Source: Methylosinus sp. C49 (GTDB taxonomy: Bacteria > Pseudomonadota > Alphaproteobacteria > Rhizobiales > Beijerinckiaceae). Taken from it: a stretch of DNA of 64,000 nucleotides. Below, piece after piece: positions 37,602-47,062 of this stretch. Under the pieces are notes generated by a model. The model saw nothing but the letters and a program-made list of their open reading frames with translations, ran no database searches and was not told where the DNA came from. The position numbers were made by a program, and so were the translations under genes. The first letter of the stretch is position 1. Each line of letters opens with the position of its first letter. The stretch lies in contig NZ_AP022332.1 in the NCBI RefSeq assembly GCF_009936375.1, positions 1,178,001-1,242,000 on the forward strand. The letters are read 5' to 3'.

Positions 37602-39112
37602 TGCTCGATCATCCGAAGGAATCCGCTTTCGAGACCTTCTCGGGAAATCGCGGGCTCGATCAGGAGGAGCCGCCGATCTTCGAGATCGGCCGTCCCGAGA
37701 CCAGCGGCGTCGACATAGACGAGCCGGCGCATTTGGAGCCGCGTCTCGGCGCGCTCGAGCGCAAAGGGCCGATCGGCCTGCCCGGCCTCTGCGAGCCGGA
37801 GGCGATGCGCCATTATGTGCGTCTGTCGCGCAAGAATTATTCGATCGACGCGGGCCTCTATCCGCTCGGCTCCTGCACGATGAAGCATAATCCGCGTCTC
37901 AATGAGAAAGTCGCGCGGTTCGCGGGCTTCGCCGATCTGCATCCGCTGCAGCCGCAATCGACGGCGCAAGGCGCGCTGGCGCTGATGGAGGAGCTGTCGC
38001 GCTGGCTGCTGACGCTCACCGGCATGAGCGCCATAGCGCTCTCGCCGAAAGCCGGCGCGCATGGCGAGCTCTGCGGCCTCATGGCCATAGAGGCGGCGCT
38101 CGAAGCGCGCAGCGAAGCGGCGACGCGCAAGGTCGTTCTCATTCCGCAATCGGCGCATGGCACAAATCCGGCGAGCGCGGCTCTGCTCGGCTTTCAGCCG
38201 CGTGTCATTGAGGCGGGCGCCGATGGCGTGGTGAGCGAGGAAGCTGTCGCCAAAGCCCTCGGTCCCGATGTCGCGGCGATCATGCTCACCAATCCCAATA
38301 CTTGCGGATTGTTCGAGCGCAATATCGTCGCCATTGCGCGGCGCGTGCATGAGGCGGGCGGCTATTTCTATTGCGACGGCGCCAATTTCAACGCCATAGC
38401 CGGCGTGGCGCGGCCCGGCGACATGGGCGTCGACGCCATGCATCTCAATCTGCACAAGACCTTCTCGACGCCGCATGGCGGCGGCGGGCCGGGCTCTGGT
38501 CCTGTCGTCTTTTCCGAACGTCTCGCGCCTTTCGCGCCGGTTCCGTTCCTGCTGCGCGAAGGCGAGACATTGCGTCTCGTCGAGCATGGCGATGGGGCGC
38601 AGAGCTTCGGCCGGCTGACCGCCTTTCACGGCCAGTTCGGAACCTTCGTGCGCGCGCTCGCCTATATTTTGTCGCATGGCGCGGACGGGCTCGCGCAGAC
38701 GTCGCGCGACGCCGTGCTCTCGGCCAATTATCTGCGCGTGGCGCTACGAGATGTGATGACGCAGCCTTTCGGTGATCGCCTTTGCATGCATGAGGTCTTG
38801 TTCGATGATAGCTTCCTCGAGGGGACGGGAGTCGCCACGCTCGATTTCGCCAAGGCGATGATTGACGAGGGCTATCATCCGATGACGATTTATTTCCCGC
38901 TCGTCGTTCACGGCGCCATGCTGATCGAGCCGACAGAATCGGAATCGAAACGCTCGCTCGATTTGTTCGTCACGACGATGCACGATCTCATCGCTAGCGC
39001 GAAACGCGGCGAGACGCGCCGTTTCACCGAGGCGCCGCGCTACGCTCCGCGCCGCCGTCTCGACGAGACCGCCGCCGCGCGCAAGCCCGTGCTGCGTTGG
39101 AGCGCGGGTTGA
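37601..39112 (+). CDS. gcvPB: Glycine dehydrogenase (decarboxylating) subunit 2
   Basis: A 503-residue C-terminal half of the P protein. PLP-binding Lys in HLNLHKTFSTPHGGGG, plus SCTMKHNPRLNEKVA and the LMTNPNT-like block IMLTNPNTCGLF. Forms the heterotetrameric P protein with subunit 1. Follows gcvPA with a 1-bp overlap. Confidence 0.95.
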   Translation: MLDHPKESAFETFSGNRGLDQEEPPIFEIGRPETSGVDIDEPAHLEPRLGALERKGPIGLPGLCEPEAMRHYVRLSRKNYSIDAGLYPLGSCTMKHNPRLNEKVARFAGFADLHPLQPQSTAQGALALMEELSRWLLTLTGMSAIALSPKAGAHGELCGLMAIEAALEARSEAATRKVVLIPQSAHGTNPASAALLGFQPRVIEAGADGVVSEEAVAKALGPDVAAIMLTNPNTCGLFERNIVAIARRVHEAGGYFYCDGANFNAIAGVARPGDMGVDAMHLNLHKTFSTPHGGGGPGSGPVVFSERLAPFAPVPFLLREGETLRLVEHGDGAQSFGRLTAFHGQFGTFVRALAYILSHGADGLAQTSRDAVLSANYLRVALRDVMTQPFGDRLCMHEVLFDDSFLEGTGVATLDFAKAMIDEGYHPMTIYFPLVVHGAMLIEPTESESKRSLDLFVTTMHDLIASAKRGETRRFTEAPRYAPRRRLDETAAARKPVLRWSAG

Positions 39113-39220
39113 GCCTCGATCGCTCACTTCTCGCGATGTTGGTCGCTTGAATAATTTTCGTCGGCGATGGATCGATCTCCCCCGCCGGCGGTTACGCTGA
39201 AGGGGCGCCGGAGGCGAGAT

Positions 39221-39517
39221 ATGAACACGGCCAATCTTCAGCTGGAAGGCGTCTACGCCATACTCGCGGCGCTGTTCGGCGCATTGCGCGACAAGGGCGC
39301 GCTCGGACAGGAGGAGATCGACGCTCTGCTCGTCGATGTCGAGCTTTCGCTCGCCAATGATCCGCTGCGGCCGCGCGACATGCGCGACTCCAATGTTGAG
39401 GCGATCTGCTTTCCCGCGCGGCTGCTGCGTCTCGCTCTGCGCGAATCCGCCGCTGGAGAAAGCTTCTCCTTCGCGCAGCTCGCCGGGCGCGTCGGCCAGG
39501 AGACGCCGCCACTGTGA
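39221..39517 (+). CDS. Unknown 98-aa protein
   Basis: A 98-residue protein starting at ATG 39221 after GGAGGCGAGAT. Mostly helical with a DVELSLANDPLRP stretch and an N-terminal LEGVYAILAALFGALRDKGAL segment that is hydrophobic but too short and charged-flanked to be a sure membrane helix. No motif recognised. It follows gcvPB by 108 bp and ends 4 bp before the convergent cysE, so it may be the tail of the gcv transcript. Confidence 0.65.
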   Translation: MNTANLQLEGVYAILAALFGALRDKGALGQEEIDALLVDVELSLANDPLRPRDMRDSNVEAICFPARLLRLALRESAAGESFSFAQLAGRVGQETPPL

Positions 39518-39521
39518 GGCG

Positions 39522-40373
39522 TCAAATGGAATAGCTGAACGAATCGTAGGACAGGCCGTTCAGAAACTGATCCATGTCGCGCGCCGGCTCGGCGCAGCCG
39601 GCGGTTCCCACCACCTTCGCCGGCACGCCCGCCACAGTGGCGTTGCGCGGCACGGCATGCAGTACGACAGAGCCGGCCGCGACGCGCGAGCAGGCGCCGA
39701 TTTCGATGTTGCCGAGAATCTTCGCTCCGGCGGCGATCATCACGCCGCGCCGCACCTTGGGATGGCGGTCGCCGCTCTCCTTGCCGGTGCCGCCCAGCGT
39801 CACGCTCTGCAGAATGGAGACGTCATCCTCCACCACCGCCGTCGCGCCGACGACGAGGCCAGTGGCGTGATCGAGGAATATGCCGCGGCCGAAGCGCGCC
39901 GCCGGATGAATGTCGGTCTGGAACGCGTCCGACGAGCGGCTCTGCAGATAGAGCGCGAGATCGGTCTGGCCATTGGTCCATAGCCAATGGGCCAGCCGAT
40001 GCGTCTGTATCGCATGAAAGCCTTTGAAGAAGAGCAGCGGCTCGATCAGCCGTCCGCAGGCGGCGTCGCGCTCGACGACGGCCTTTATGTCGGCGCGAAA
40101 AGCGTCGCCGATCGAAGGATCGGCTTCCAGCGCGCGGGCGAAGGCGTCGAAGAGCAGATCTTCCGTCACCGCGCCGCCGAGCCGCGCCGCGCAGCGCCGC
40201 GCCACCGCATCCTCGAAGGAGCGGCGATTGAGGACGAAGGTCAGCGCCAAGCTCGCCATCGCCGGCTCGCGCGCCAGCATGTCCTCGGCCTCGCGGAGGA
40301 TATGCTCCCAGAGCGCGTCGCGGCCCGTGGCGTCGGCGACGATCGCGCGGCTATGTTCCTGCGTCGCTCCCAT
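39522..40373 (-). CDS. cysE: Serine O-acetyltransferase CysE, second copy
   Basis: A 283-residue SAT with the full N-terminal helical domain (WEHILREAEDMLAREPAMASL) and C-terminal hexapeptide repeats (IHPAARFGRGIFLDHATG, VTLGGTGK), ending in the flexible SYDSFSYSI tail of canonical CysE, which binds CysK. I start it at ATG 40373 with GAGGAGACGCCC upstream; ATG 40388 is also possible. This is likely the housekeeping CysE, distinct from the shorter nif-linked one. Confidence 0.93.
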   Translation of the reverse strand: MGATQEHSRAIVADATGRDALWEHILREAEDMLAREPAMASLALTFVLNRRSFEDAVARRCAARLGGAVTEDLLFDAFARALEADPSIGDAFRADIKAVVERDAACGRLIEPLLFFKGFHAIQTHRLAHWLWTNGQTDLALYLQSRSSDAFQTDIHPAARFGRGIFLDHATGLVVGATAVVEDDVSILQSVTLGGTGKESGDRHPKVRRGVMIAAGAKILGNIEIGACSRVAAGSVVLHAVPRNATVAGVPAKVVGTAGCAEPARDMDQFLNGLSYDSFSYSI

Positions 40374-40443
40374 CGGGCGTCTCCTCATTCGAAGGCCCTC
40401 AATGTGGCTCGAGCGGCCGGCTTCGTCCAGATCGGCCGAGTGA

Positions 40444-41928
40444 TCAGCAGGGTAGCGCGCTTTCGGCGATGCCGGCGCCGGCCGCGCGGCGCAGCCGCCC
40501 GATGACGCGCTCCGCCTCGCCGATGTCGAGGCTGCCGAAGCCGAGCCGCAGCCCGCGCCCGCGCTGCGGCGGCGCCGCGAAGCAGGTCGATGGCAGGAAG
40601 CGCAGGCCATTGGCGGCGGCGTCGCGCTCCAGCGCGTCGAGCGTCGCCTCGTCGCGGAAGGTCGTCCAGAAGGCGAGGCCGCCGGCCGGGATGCGAAAGC
40701 GGATGGAGTCGCCGAAGGCGCGGGCGAGCGACGCGCCGAAAGCGTCGCGCCTCTGCGCATAGATTTGGCGCGCCTTGCGCACATGGCGGCGCAGCTCGCC
40801 GGAATCGACGAGAGCGGCCACGGCGAGCTCGGTCAGCGCATTGCCTTGGCGATCGACGCCGGCGGCGGCGTTGGCCATGGATCTCACTACCGGCGGCGGC
40901 GCGACGACATAGCCGATGCGCAATCCCGGCAGCAGCAGCTTGGACATGGAGCCGACATAGATCACCCGTCCGGGCGCATAGCTCGCCATGGGCAGCAGGG
41001 GCTGCCGCTCGAAATGATATTCGTGATCGTAATCATCCTCGATGATCGCGAACTCATATTTGGCGGAAAGGTCCAAGAGGCGCAGCCGCCGCTCCGGGGT
41101 CAGCGGAACAGTGGTCGGAAACTGATGGTGCGGCGTCACATAGATCGCGCGCACGGGCCGCCCGCGGCAGAGGCGCTCGACATCCTCGACATCGACGCCG
41201 TCCTCGTCGAGGCGGACGCCGATCACCTCGGCGCCGGCGGCGGCGAACGCCGCGCGCGCCGCCGAATAGCCGAGGCCCTCCACCAGCACGACGTCGCCCG
41301 GCGCGATGAGAATGCGCGCGGCGAGGAATATGCCCATCTGGCTGCCGCGCGTGATGCAGACATCCTCCGCGTCCACGATGAGCCCGCGATGCGAGGCCAG
41401 CATCGCCGCTATGGCGCGGCGCAGCTCGTCGGTTCCACGCGGATCGCCATAGCCGAGCCCGCCGTAGCGCGCGGCGCGCCGTCCGGCGTCGCGATAGGCG
41501 CCGAGCAGAGTGTCGATCGAGAAGAGCCGCGCATCGGGCAGCCCGTCGTCTATGGCCAGCCCCTCGCCGGCCGGCACAAAGGCGGGGTCGGGCGTCGCGC
41601 GGAAGGGAAAGTCGGGCGTGCGCGGATCGGCGGAGGCCTGGCGCGGCGCCGGCAGCGTCTCCGGCAGCTCGGCGGAGACGAAAGTGCCGCGCGTGCCATG
41701 GGTGGTGAACCAGCCCTGGGCGACCAGCTCGTCATAGGCGAGCACGATGGTCTTGCGATTGACGCCGAGCGATTCGGCGAGCTCGCGGCTGCTGGGCAGC
41801 GCCGCCCCCGGCGCGAGCCGTCCGCTTCTCACATCGTGAATGAGCGCATGGACGATCTGCAGATAGAGGGGCGCGCCGCGGCGCGGATCGATCTCGCGCG
41901 ACAGGCTATAGGCGAAGGGTCGCGACAT
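40444..41928 (-). CDS. MocR/PdxR-type GntR regulator with aminotransferase-like domain
   Basis: A 494-residue protein: N-terminal winged-helix GntR DNA-binding domain (PLYLQIVHALIHDVRSGRLAPG, LPSSRELAESLGVNRKTI) and a C-terminal fold-type I PLP domain (YVTPHHQFPTTVPLTPERR, YVGSMSKLLLPGLRIGYVV, with the PLP Lys in SMSKLLL). MocR proteins usually regulate vitamin B6, amino acid or taurine metabolism. Divergent from the 34-aa membrane peptide; neighbours do not reveal the target. Confidence 0.93.
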   Translation of the reverse strand: MSRPFAYSLSREIDPRRGAPLYLQIVHALIHDVRSGRLAPGAALPSSRELAESLGVNRKTIVLAYDELVAQGWFTTHGTRGTFVSAELPETLPAPRQASADPRTPDFPFRATPDPAFVPAGEGLAIDDGLPDARLFSIDTLLGAYRDAGRRAARYGGLGYGDPRGTDELRRAIAAMLASHRGLIVDAEDVCITRGSQMGIFLAARILIAPGDVVLVEGLGYSAARAAFAAAGAEVIGVRLDEDGVDVEDVERLCRGRPVRAIYVTPHHQFPTTVPLTPERRLRLLDLSAKYEFAIIEDDYDHEYHFERQPLLPMASYAPGRVIYVGSMSKLLLPGLRIGYVVAPPPVVRSMANAAAGVDRQGNALTELAVAALVDSGELRRHVRKARQIYAQRRDAFGASLARAFGDSIRFRIPAGGLAFWTTFRDEATLDALERDAAANGLRFLPSTCFAAPPQRGRGLRLGFGSLDIGEAERVIGRLRRAAGAGIAESALPC

Positions 41929-42119
41929 TGGACCCCTCCACTCGGCATTATCGCTCTTTTCTCAGGGCCGCCGGCAGCTTCCTCCGGGCGCGCCGGCTCT
42001 GTCAAGCCGCGCGGCCGCCGGGCGTCTTTGGACCCGTCGGCGCGCGAATCTTGGCGGTTTAACGCCGCTTTCGCTCCGCTAGCCTCGCTTTTGTCGCAAC
42101 CGAACAAGGAGCGGGAGCC

Positions 42120-42224
42120 ATGCAGACGAGCAGCGCGGGCGTCGTGAAAGCTTTGATGGGAATTGGCGGGGTGCTCGCCTTCTTCCTCATTGTGATGCAC
42201 CAATTGTCGCAATTGTTCCGTTGA
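42120..42224 (+). CDS. Small single-span membrane protein (34 aa)
   Basis: A 34-residue protein, MQTSSAGVVKALMGIGG then a hydrophobic segment VLAFFLIVM and a basic/polar tail HQLSQLFR. A good ribosome site AAGGAGCGGGAGCC precedes the ATG. No homologue is named. It sits alone between the divergent MocR gene and the convergent LysR gene. Confidence 0.5.
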   Translation: MQTSSAGVVKALMGIGGVLAFFLIVMHQLSQLFR

Positions 42225-42290
42225 CCGCCGGACGCCGGGAAGAGTCCGGCGGCCGCGCGTCGGCGGGCGATCGGCGCGCCGACGCGCCTC

Positions 42291-43160
42291 TCAGCGCAAC
42301 AGCGCCAAAAACGCCTGCGCCGCATGGGTGATGTGGCGGCCCTCGCGGCGCAACGCGAGAAAGCGCCGCTTGGGCAGAGCGATGTCGATCGCCGCCAGCG
42401 CCCCGGCCGAGGCTCCGGCGACAAGGCTCGGCAGCATGGCGACTCCGGCGCCCGCCGCCACGGCGGCCGCTATCGCCTCATGCGTCGGCAGCTCCAGCGC
42501 GACGCGCAGTTCGCCGGGGTCGACGCCCTTCTCGCGCAGAACCGCCTCGAAGATCGCGCGCGTGCCGGAGCCTTTCTCGCGCAGCACCCAGCTCGCCGAT
42601 CGATAATCTTCGATGCGCTTCGGCGCCGCGCTCGTCCAGGGATGGTCGGGAAAGGCGACGAGCTTCAACTCGTCCCAGGCGACCGGCTCCACTGCGAGGG
42701 ATTTGTCGTCGATCTCGCCTTCCACAATGGCGAAATCCACAATGGCCTCGCGCGCCATATCGGCGGCGATCAGCGTGTTGCAGATCTTCAGCTCTATCGC
42801 GATCTTCGGATAGAGCGTGCGATAGCGATGCAGGAGCGGCGGCAGCCAATAATTGCCGACCGTCTGGCTGGCGGCGAGGCTCAGCGCCCCGCATTCGAGC
42901 CCGGCGAGATCGAAGAGGACCGCCTCCGCCGCCGCGGCGCGCGCCAGCACGGCCTTGGCCTCGACGAGAAACAGGCGTCCCGCCTCGGTGAGCGCGATGC
43001 GACGGCCGACGCGATCGAACAGCCTGGCGGCGTAGCGCGCCTCGAGCGCGGCGATTGCCGCGCTCGTCGCCGATTGGGTGAGATTGAGCTCGCGCGCGCC
43101 GCGAGTCACATGCTCGCGCTCGGCGACGGCGACGAAAATGCGCAATTGCTCGAGCGTCAT
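42291..43160 (-). CDS. LysR-family regulator next to YeiH-type transporter
   Basis: A 289-residue LysR protein: N-terminal HTH (MTLEQLRIFVAVAEREHVTRGARELNLTQSATSAAI) and C-terminal substrate-binding domain. It is 6 bp downstream of the YeiH gene on the same strand, the common yeiE/yeiH-like pairing, so it probably regulates that transporter. Confidence 0.9.
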   Translation of the reverse strand: MTLEQLRIFVAVAEREHVTRGARELNLTQSATSAAIAALEARYAARLFDRVGRRIALTEAGRLFLVEAKAVLARAAAAEAVLFDLAGLECGALSLAASQTVGNYWLPPLLHRYRTLYPKIAIELKICNTLIAADMAREAIVDFAIVEGEIDDKSLAVEPVAWDELKLVAFPDHPWTSAAPKRIEDYRSASWVLREKGSGTRAIFEAVLREKGVDPGELRVALELPTHEAIAAAVAAGAGVAMLPSLVAGASAGALAAIDIALPKRRFLALRREGRHITHAAQAFLALLR

Positions 43161-43166
43161 GACGCC

Positions 43167-44207
43167 TCAGCGAAAGAACGCCTCGATGAGCGCGAGGCTG
43201 AAGCCGGAGACGAAGACCGAGGCCGCCAGGCCCAGCGCCAGAGGCCGGAGCCCCTTGGCGCGCAGCGCGGCGATATCGGTCTCGAGCCCCATGGCGGCGA
43301 GCGCCATCGACAGCAGCACGGTGGTCGCCGTCGCGATGGCGGCCTTGGCGTCCGGCGGAATGGCGACGATGCTGGACACGCCGACGAGGGCGAGAAAGCC
43401 TATCACGAACCAGGGGAAGGGCGGCGAAAACTTTTCCGCGCCGCGCGCGCCGCGCCCAGCCATGAAAGCCAGCGTCAGCAGCGTCGGCGCCAGCAGCATC
43501 ACGCGCGACAATTTGGCGACGGCGCCGAAATCGCCGGCCTCGCGGCCGTGCTGAAAGCTCGCGGCGATCACTTGCGCGACCTCATGGATCGAGGCGCCGG
43601 CCCATAGGCCATAGGCGCGTGGGCCGAGCCGTGCGAGATCGGCGAGCGCCGGATAGGACACCATTGCGAGCGTGCCGAAGACGGTGACGCAGGCAATGGC
43701 GTAGGCGACATCCTCGTCGCGGGCGCGGGTGATGGCGTTGGCCGCCACCACGGCCGACGCGCCGCAGATCGAGGTGCCGGCGGCGATCAATCGGGCGAGC
43801 TCGGGCTCGACGCCCAGCCAGCGGCCGAGGCGTGTGGTGAAGCAGAAAGTGGCGACGAGCGTGGCGGCGATGATCGCGAGGCCCGTGAAGCCGACATCGA
43901 CGATCTGCGCCGCCGATAATTGCAGGCCGAGCAGCGCTATGGCGAAGCGCAGGATCTTGCGCAGCGAGAAGACGACGCCCGGCGCGGCGAAGGCCGGCGC
44001 GCCGAAGAGATTGCGCAGGCCGACGCCGAGCAGAATGGCGAGGATCATCGGGCTGAGCGCGCCGACCACGGGGAGCAGTCGCAGCGCATAGGCCGCCGCC
44101 GCTATGGCCGCGGTGAGGGCGACGCCGGGGAGGATGGCGAGAAACGCCGGGGCGCCGGTGGGCGCGGCTTTCGGAAAAGCGGCCGTCGGGGTCGAAACGG
44201 CTTCCAT
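43167..44207 (-). CDS. YeiH-family putative sulfate exporter (UPF0324)
   Basis: A 346-residue integral membrane protein with about ten hydrophobic segments, including [33 protein letters not shown] and [19 protein letters not shown], all UPF0324 signature blocks. Family members are proposed sulfate or sulfonate-linked exporters. In an operon with the LysR gene. Confidence 0.9.
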   Translation of the reverse strand: MEAVSTPTAAFPKAAPTGAPAFLAILPGVALTAAIAAAAYALRLLPVVGALSPMILAILLGVGLRNLFGAPAFAAPGVVFSLRKILRFAIALLGLQLSAAQIVDVGFTGLAIIAATLVATFCFTTRLGRWLGVEPELARLIAAGTSICGASAVVAANAITRARDEDVAYAIACVTVFGTLAMVSYPALADLARLGPRAYGLWAGASIHEVAQVIAASFQHGREAGDFGAVAKLSRVMLLAPTLLTLAFMAGRGARGAEKFSPPFPWFVIGFLALVGVSSIVAIPPDAKAAIATATTVLLSMALAAMGLETDIAALRAKGLRPLALGLAASVFVSGFSLALIEAFFR

Positions 44208-44307
44208 GAGACCGAACTCCTTTTTTGAGGGCTCGGTTCAGATCGCAGCCGCAGACCGTTCGGTCCAACGCATTAAATTTGTCGAATCATTCGATTTTTT
44301 CGATTGA

Positions 44308-45471
44308 TTACCAGCCGGCGATGCGGCGGCAGGAGCCGCCAGCGGCGCCGAAGGCGTAGCGCGATCCGCAGGCATAGGCGGTCGGCGGCTCGCCGGTCTG
44401 CTCGAAGAGGTCGTAGCCTTCCTTCAAATTCCGCCAGAAGCCGCTCCATTGCTGGTGCTCCGGCGGCGCCGACCAGAGATTGGTCCAGTCGCCCTGCGTT
44501 TCCTTGGCCAAGGCCGCATCGGTCATGCGGAATGGGAAGATGTGGACTGGCACCTCGTGCTGGCCGCCGCGCAGCGCGGCTTCCACCAGGCCGTATATCT
44601 CCTCGATCACTCTGTCGGTCATGGCGAAGCAGCCGACCGATTTGCAGGCGCCATGGACCATCAGCGCGCCGCCGGTGCGGCCGTTCTGCTTGTCGAAAGC
44701 GTTGGGAAAGCCGACGTCGAAGGCGCGGTGATAATGGGAGTTCGGATTGAGCTGGCGCGCCGAGACGCTGTAGAAGCCCTCGGGCGATTGATAATCGCCG
44801 GATTTCAGCTTGGGTCCGAGATGGCCGGACCATTTGCAGATGGGATAGGTCCGGTAGAGCGTGAAATGGCCGCTCTGCCGGCGCCAGAGCTCGAGCTCGC
44901 CTTCCTTTTTGAAGATGCGGACATAGACCGCGGAGCCCATGCGGAAATTTCCGTCGTCGCGGTTCGTCAGTGGCGGCGGCTCATTGGGCGGCGCGGCGGC
45001 GAGGGCGAGCGCCTGTGTCGGCGGCGAGACGGCGACCGGCGGCAGCGCCGTCGTGCCGGCGGGGGTCTCGGCTGTGGCCGCAGGCTCGACGGCGGCGAGA
45101 TTGCGCGGCCGCGCCGGCGGCAACGGCGTATCGACGGGCGGCAGGGCGAGGACCGCCTCCGGCTCCGACGGACGCAGGGGAGGCAAAGCCGCGAGGAAGG
45201 AGGGCGCGCGCGTGCTCGGCGCGGCGGCGATCGCCGGCGGCGGCTCCTCGACCGGCGCGGGCTCCTCCTGCCGCGCGGTCTCGACGATGGCGCCGCGCAG
45301 ATTTTGCACCAGCGCGCCGAAGGGATTTGAGCGTCTCTCAGCGATGGTCTCGTGCGTCTCCGCCGGCCGCGCCGGGCCGCGCGAGGCGAAGGCGACGAAA
45401 ACGCCGATCTCGACGAGGCTCAGAGCCAGCGCGGCGGCGAGGAGGATGGGGCGCGACGGTTTCGACGGCAT
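44308..45471 (-). CDS. L,D-transpeptidase family protein (YkuD)
   Basis: A 387-residue envelope protein. N-terminal membrane anchor (ILLAAALALSLVEIGVFVAFA), long Ala/Pro-rich periplasmic linker (70-170) and a YkuD domain with the catalytic H273 and C281 in VHGACKSVGCFAM. Makes 3-3 crosslinks or attaches proteins to peptidoglycan. The Pro-rich stalk is longer than usual. Stands alone. Confidence 0.9.
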   Translation of the reverse strand: MPSKPSRPILLAAALALSLVEIGVFVAFASRGPARPAETHETIAERRSNPFGALVQNLRGAIVETARQEEPAPVEEPPPAIAAAPSTRAPSFLAALPPLRPSEPEAVLALPPVDTPLPPARPRNLAAVEPAATAETPAGTTALPPVAVSPPTQALALAAAPPNEPPPLTNRDDGNFRMGSAVYVRIFKKEGELELWRRQSGHFTLYRTYPICKWSGHLGPKLKSGDYQSPEGFYSVSARQLNPNSHYHRAFDVGFPNAFDKQNGRTGGALMVHGACKSVGCFAMTDRVIEEIYGLVEAALRGGQHEVPVHIFPFRMTDAALAKETQGDWTNLWSAPPEHQQWSGFWRNLKEGYDLFEQTGEPPTAYACGSRYAFGAAGGSCRRIAGW

Positions 45472-45568
45472 GGGGTCGTTACGGAATCAGTGAAAACGCA
45501 TTACGAAACGCGATATTGGCGAAGGAACGGCCGAGGCGCGGCCAAAAGCGCGCCCGGCTGCTGAAAAA

Positions 45569-46138
45569 TCAATGCCCTTCGAAGGTGACGAGCCGACGCA
45601 CCGGCACGCCGAGCGATTCGATTTTCTTGGCGCCGCCGAGCTCCGGCAGATCGATGACGAAGCAGGCGGCGATGACCTCGGCGCCGATCTTCTGCAGCAG
45701 CTTGACGGCGCCTTCCGCCGTGCCGCCGGTGGCGATGAGATCGTCGACGAGAATGACGCGCTCGCCCTTCACCACGGCGTCCTCGTGCACCTCCATCTCG
45801 TCCACGCCATATTCCAGCGAATAGGCGATGGAGACGGTGGTATGCGGCAGCTTGCCCTTCTTGCGCACGGGCACGAAGCCGGCCGACAATTGATGCGCGA
45901 CCGCGCCGCCCAGAATGAAGCCGCGCGCCTCCATGCCCGCCACCTTGTCGATCTTCGTGCCGGCCCAGGGCTGCACCAATTCGTCCACCGCGCGGCGAAA
46001 CGCCCTGGCGTCGCCGAGCAGGGTGGTGATGTCGCGGAACATGATGCCCGGCTTGGGATAATCGGGAATCGTGCGAATCGAGGAGGCGAGGGTCATGTTC
46101 GAGATCTCGTCGGAAATGGGTTCGGCTCGTCGGTTCAT
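45569..46138 (-). CDS. apt: Adenine phosphoribosyltransferase
   Basis: A 189-residue purine salvage enzyme making AMP from adenine and PRPP. The family start block [22 protein letters not shown] and the PRPP loop [17 protein letters not shown] are intact. Start taken at ATG 46138 (GAGAATGAGCT upstream); ATG 46096 (MTLASSIR) would give 175 residues and cannot be excluded. Confidence 0.94.
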   Translation of the reverse strand: MNRRAEPISDEISNMTLASSIRTIPDYPKPGIMFRDITTLLGDARAFRRAVDELVQPWAGTKIDKVAGMEARGFILGGAVAHQLSAGFVPVRKKGKLPHTTVSIAYSLEYGVDEMEVHEDAVVKGERVILVDDLIATGGTAEGAVKLLQKIGAEVIAACFVIDLPELGGAKKIESLGVPVRRLVTFEGH

Positions 46139-46282
46139 AGCTCATTCTCGACCGAAGCGCATCTCGCTCGGCGCGAGGCGCATCTCGGCCGTCCCGCCGC
46201 ATTGTGGCCGCGGGATCGCCGAGACGATACCCATTTCCACCGCCAACATCGCCATGTTCGAGTTTTCGAGAGGATTTTTCAA

Positions 46283-46921
46283 ATGGCGGATATCAAGCAG
46301 CGCAAAATTATTTTCGTCGTCGTGGCGGTCGCCGTTGCGGCGCTTCTCGGCCTCGTCGGCTATGAGGCGGTTTCCGTCGCGGTCGCCCGCGTCGCCACGC
46401 CCGAGATTTTCGCACGCTATGAGGCGGCGACCGACGATGGCGCGACATTGCCCGCCGGGCTTTCGAAGGAGCGGGTGGAGACATTGCTCGCGGTGCAGGA
46501 TCCGAGCTTCTGGACGCATGACGGAGTCGATTGGAGCGCGCCGCTCACCACCACCACCATCACGCAATCCGTGGTGAAGCGGCTCTATTTCGAGAATTTC
46601 CAAAAGGGCTTCTCGAAGATCCGGCAGACGCTGATCGCGCGATTTGCGGTCGCGCCGCTGACGTCCAAGAATGCGCAGCTCGCCGCTTTCATCGATGTGA
46701 ACGGATTCGAGCCCGCCGCGCAAAAATGGTTCGGCAAGAGACTAGCGGAATTGGACGACGACGAGTTTCTCTCGCTGATCGCCACCAACAACAATCCCAG
46801 GGATTATGCGCCCGGCACGCAGGCCAACGCCGAGCGCGTGCGTCGTATCGAGAAATATCTCGCCGGCCTCTGCGAGCGGCGCGGCTTTTCCGATGTGTGG
46901 CTGGAGAGCTGCGGGGGATGA
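46283..46921 (+). CDS. Transglycosylase (GT51)-like membrane protein, degenerate, copy 1
   Basis: A 212-residue protein with an N-terminal membrane helix (IIFVVVAVAVAALLGLVGY) and a GT51-like domain (LLAVQDPSFWTHDGVDW, TITQSVVKRLYF). The motif normally reading E-D-x-x-F-x-x-H has Gln72 in place of the catalytic Glu, and the ILE-type second Glu is replaced in AQLAAFIDVNGF. It is probably enzymatically inactive. ATG 46283 is the likely start. A paralogue with the same changes follows (47063-47719). Confidence 0.75.
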   Translation: MADIKQRKIIFVVVAVAVAALLGLVGYEAVSVAVARVATPEIFARYEAATDDGATLPAGLSKERVETLLAVQDPSFWTHDGVDWSAPLTTTTITQSVVKRLYFENFQKGFSKIRQTLIARFAVAPLTSKNAQLAAFIDVNGFEPAAQKWFGKRLAELDDDEFLSLIATNNNPRDYAPGTQANAERVRRIEKYLAGLCERRGFSDVWLESCGG

Positions 46922-47062
46922 TCCTTTCGCTCGTCCCGCCGCATTCGCGCCGGAAGCGGCCGCGAGATGGCCGCTTCCGTGTCGCGCCGCCGCCCATTTT
47001 CCTCGCAAAGCTCCCCATCAGTGAAAGGCGCGGCGGGGGAGTTGCGGCGGGAGCTTGTTCTG

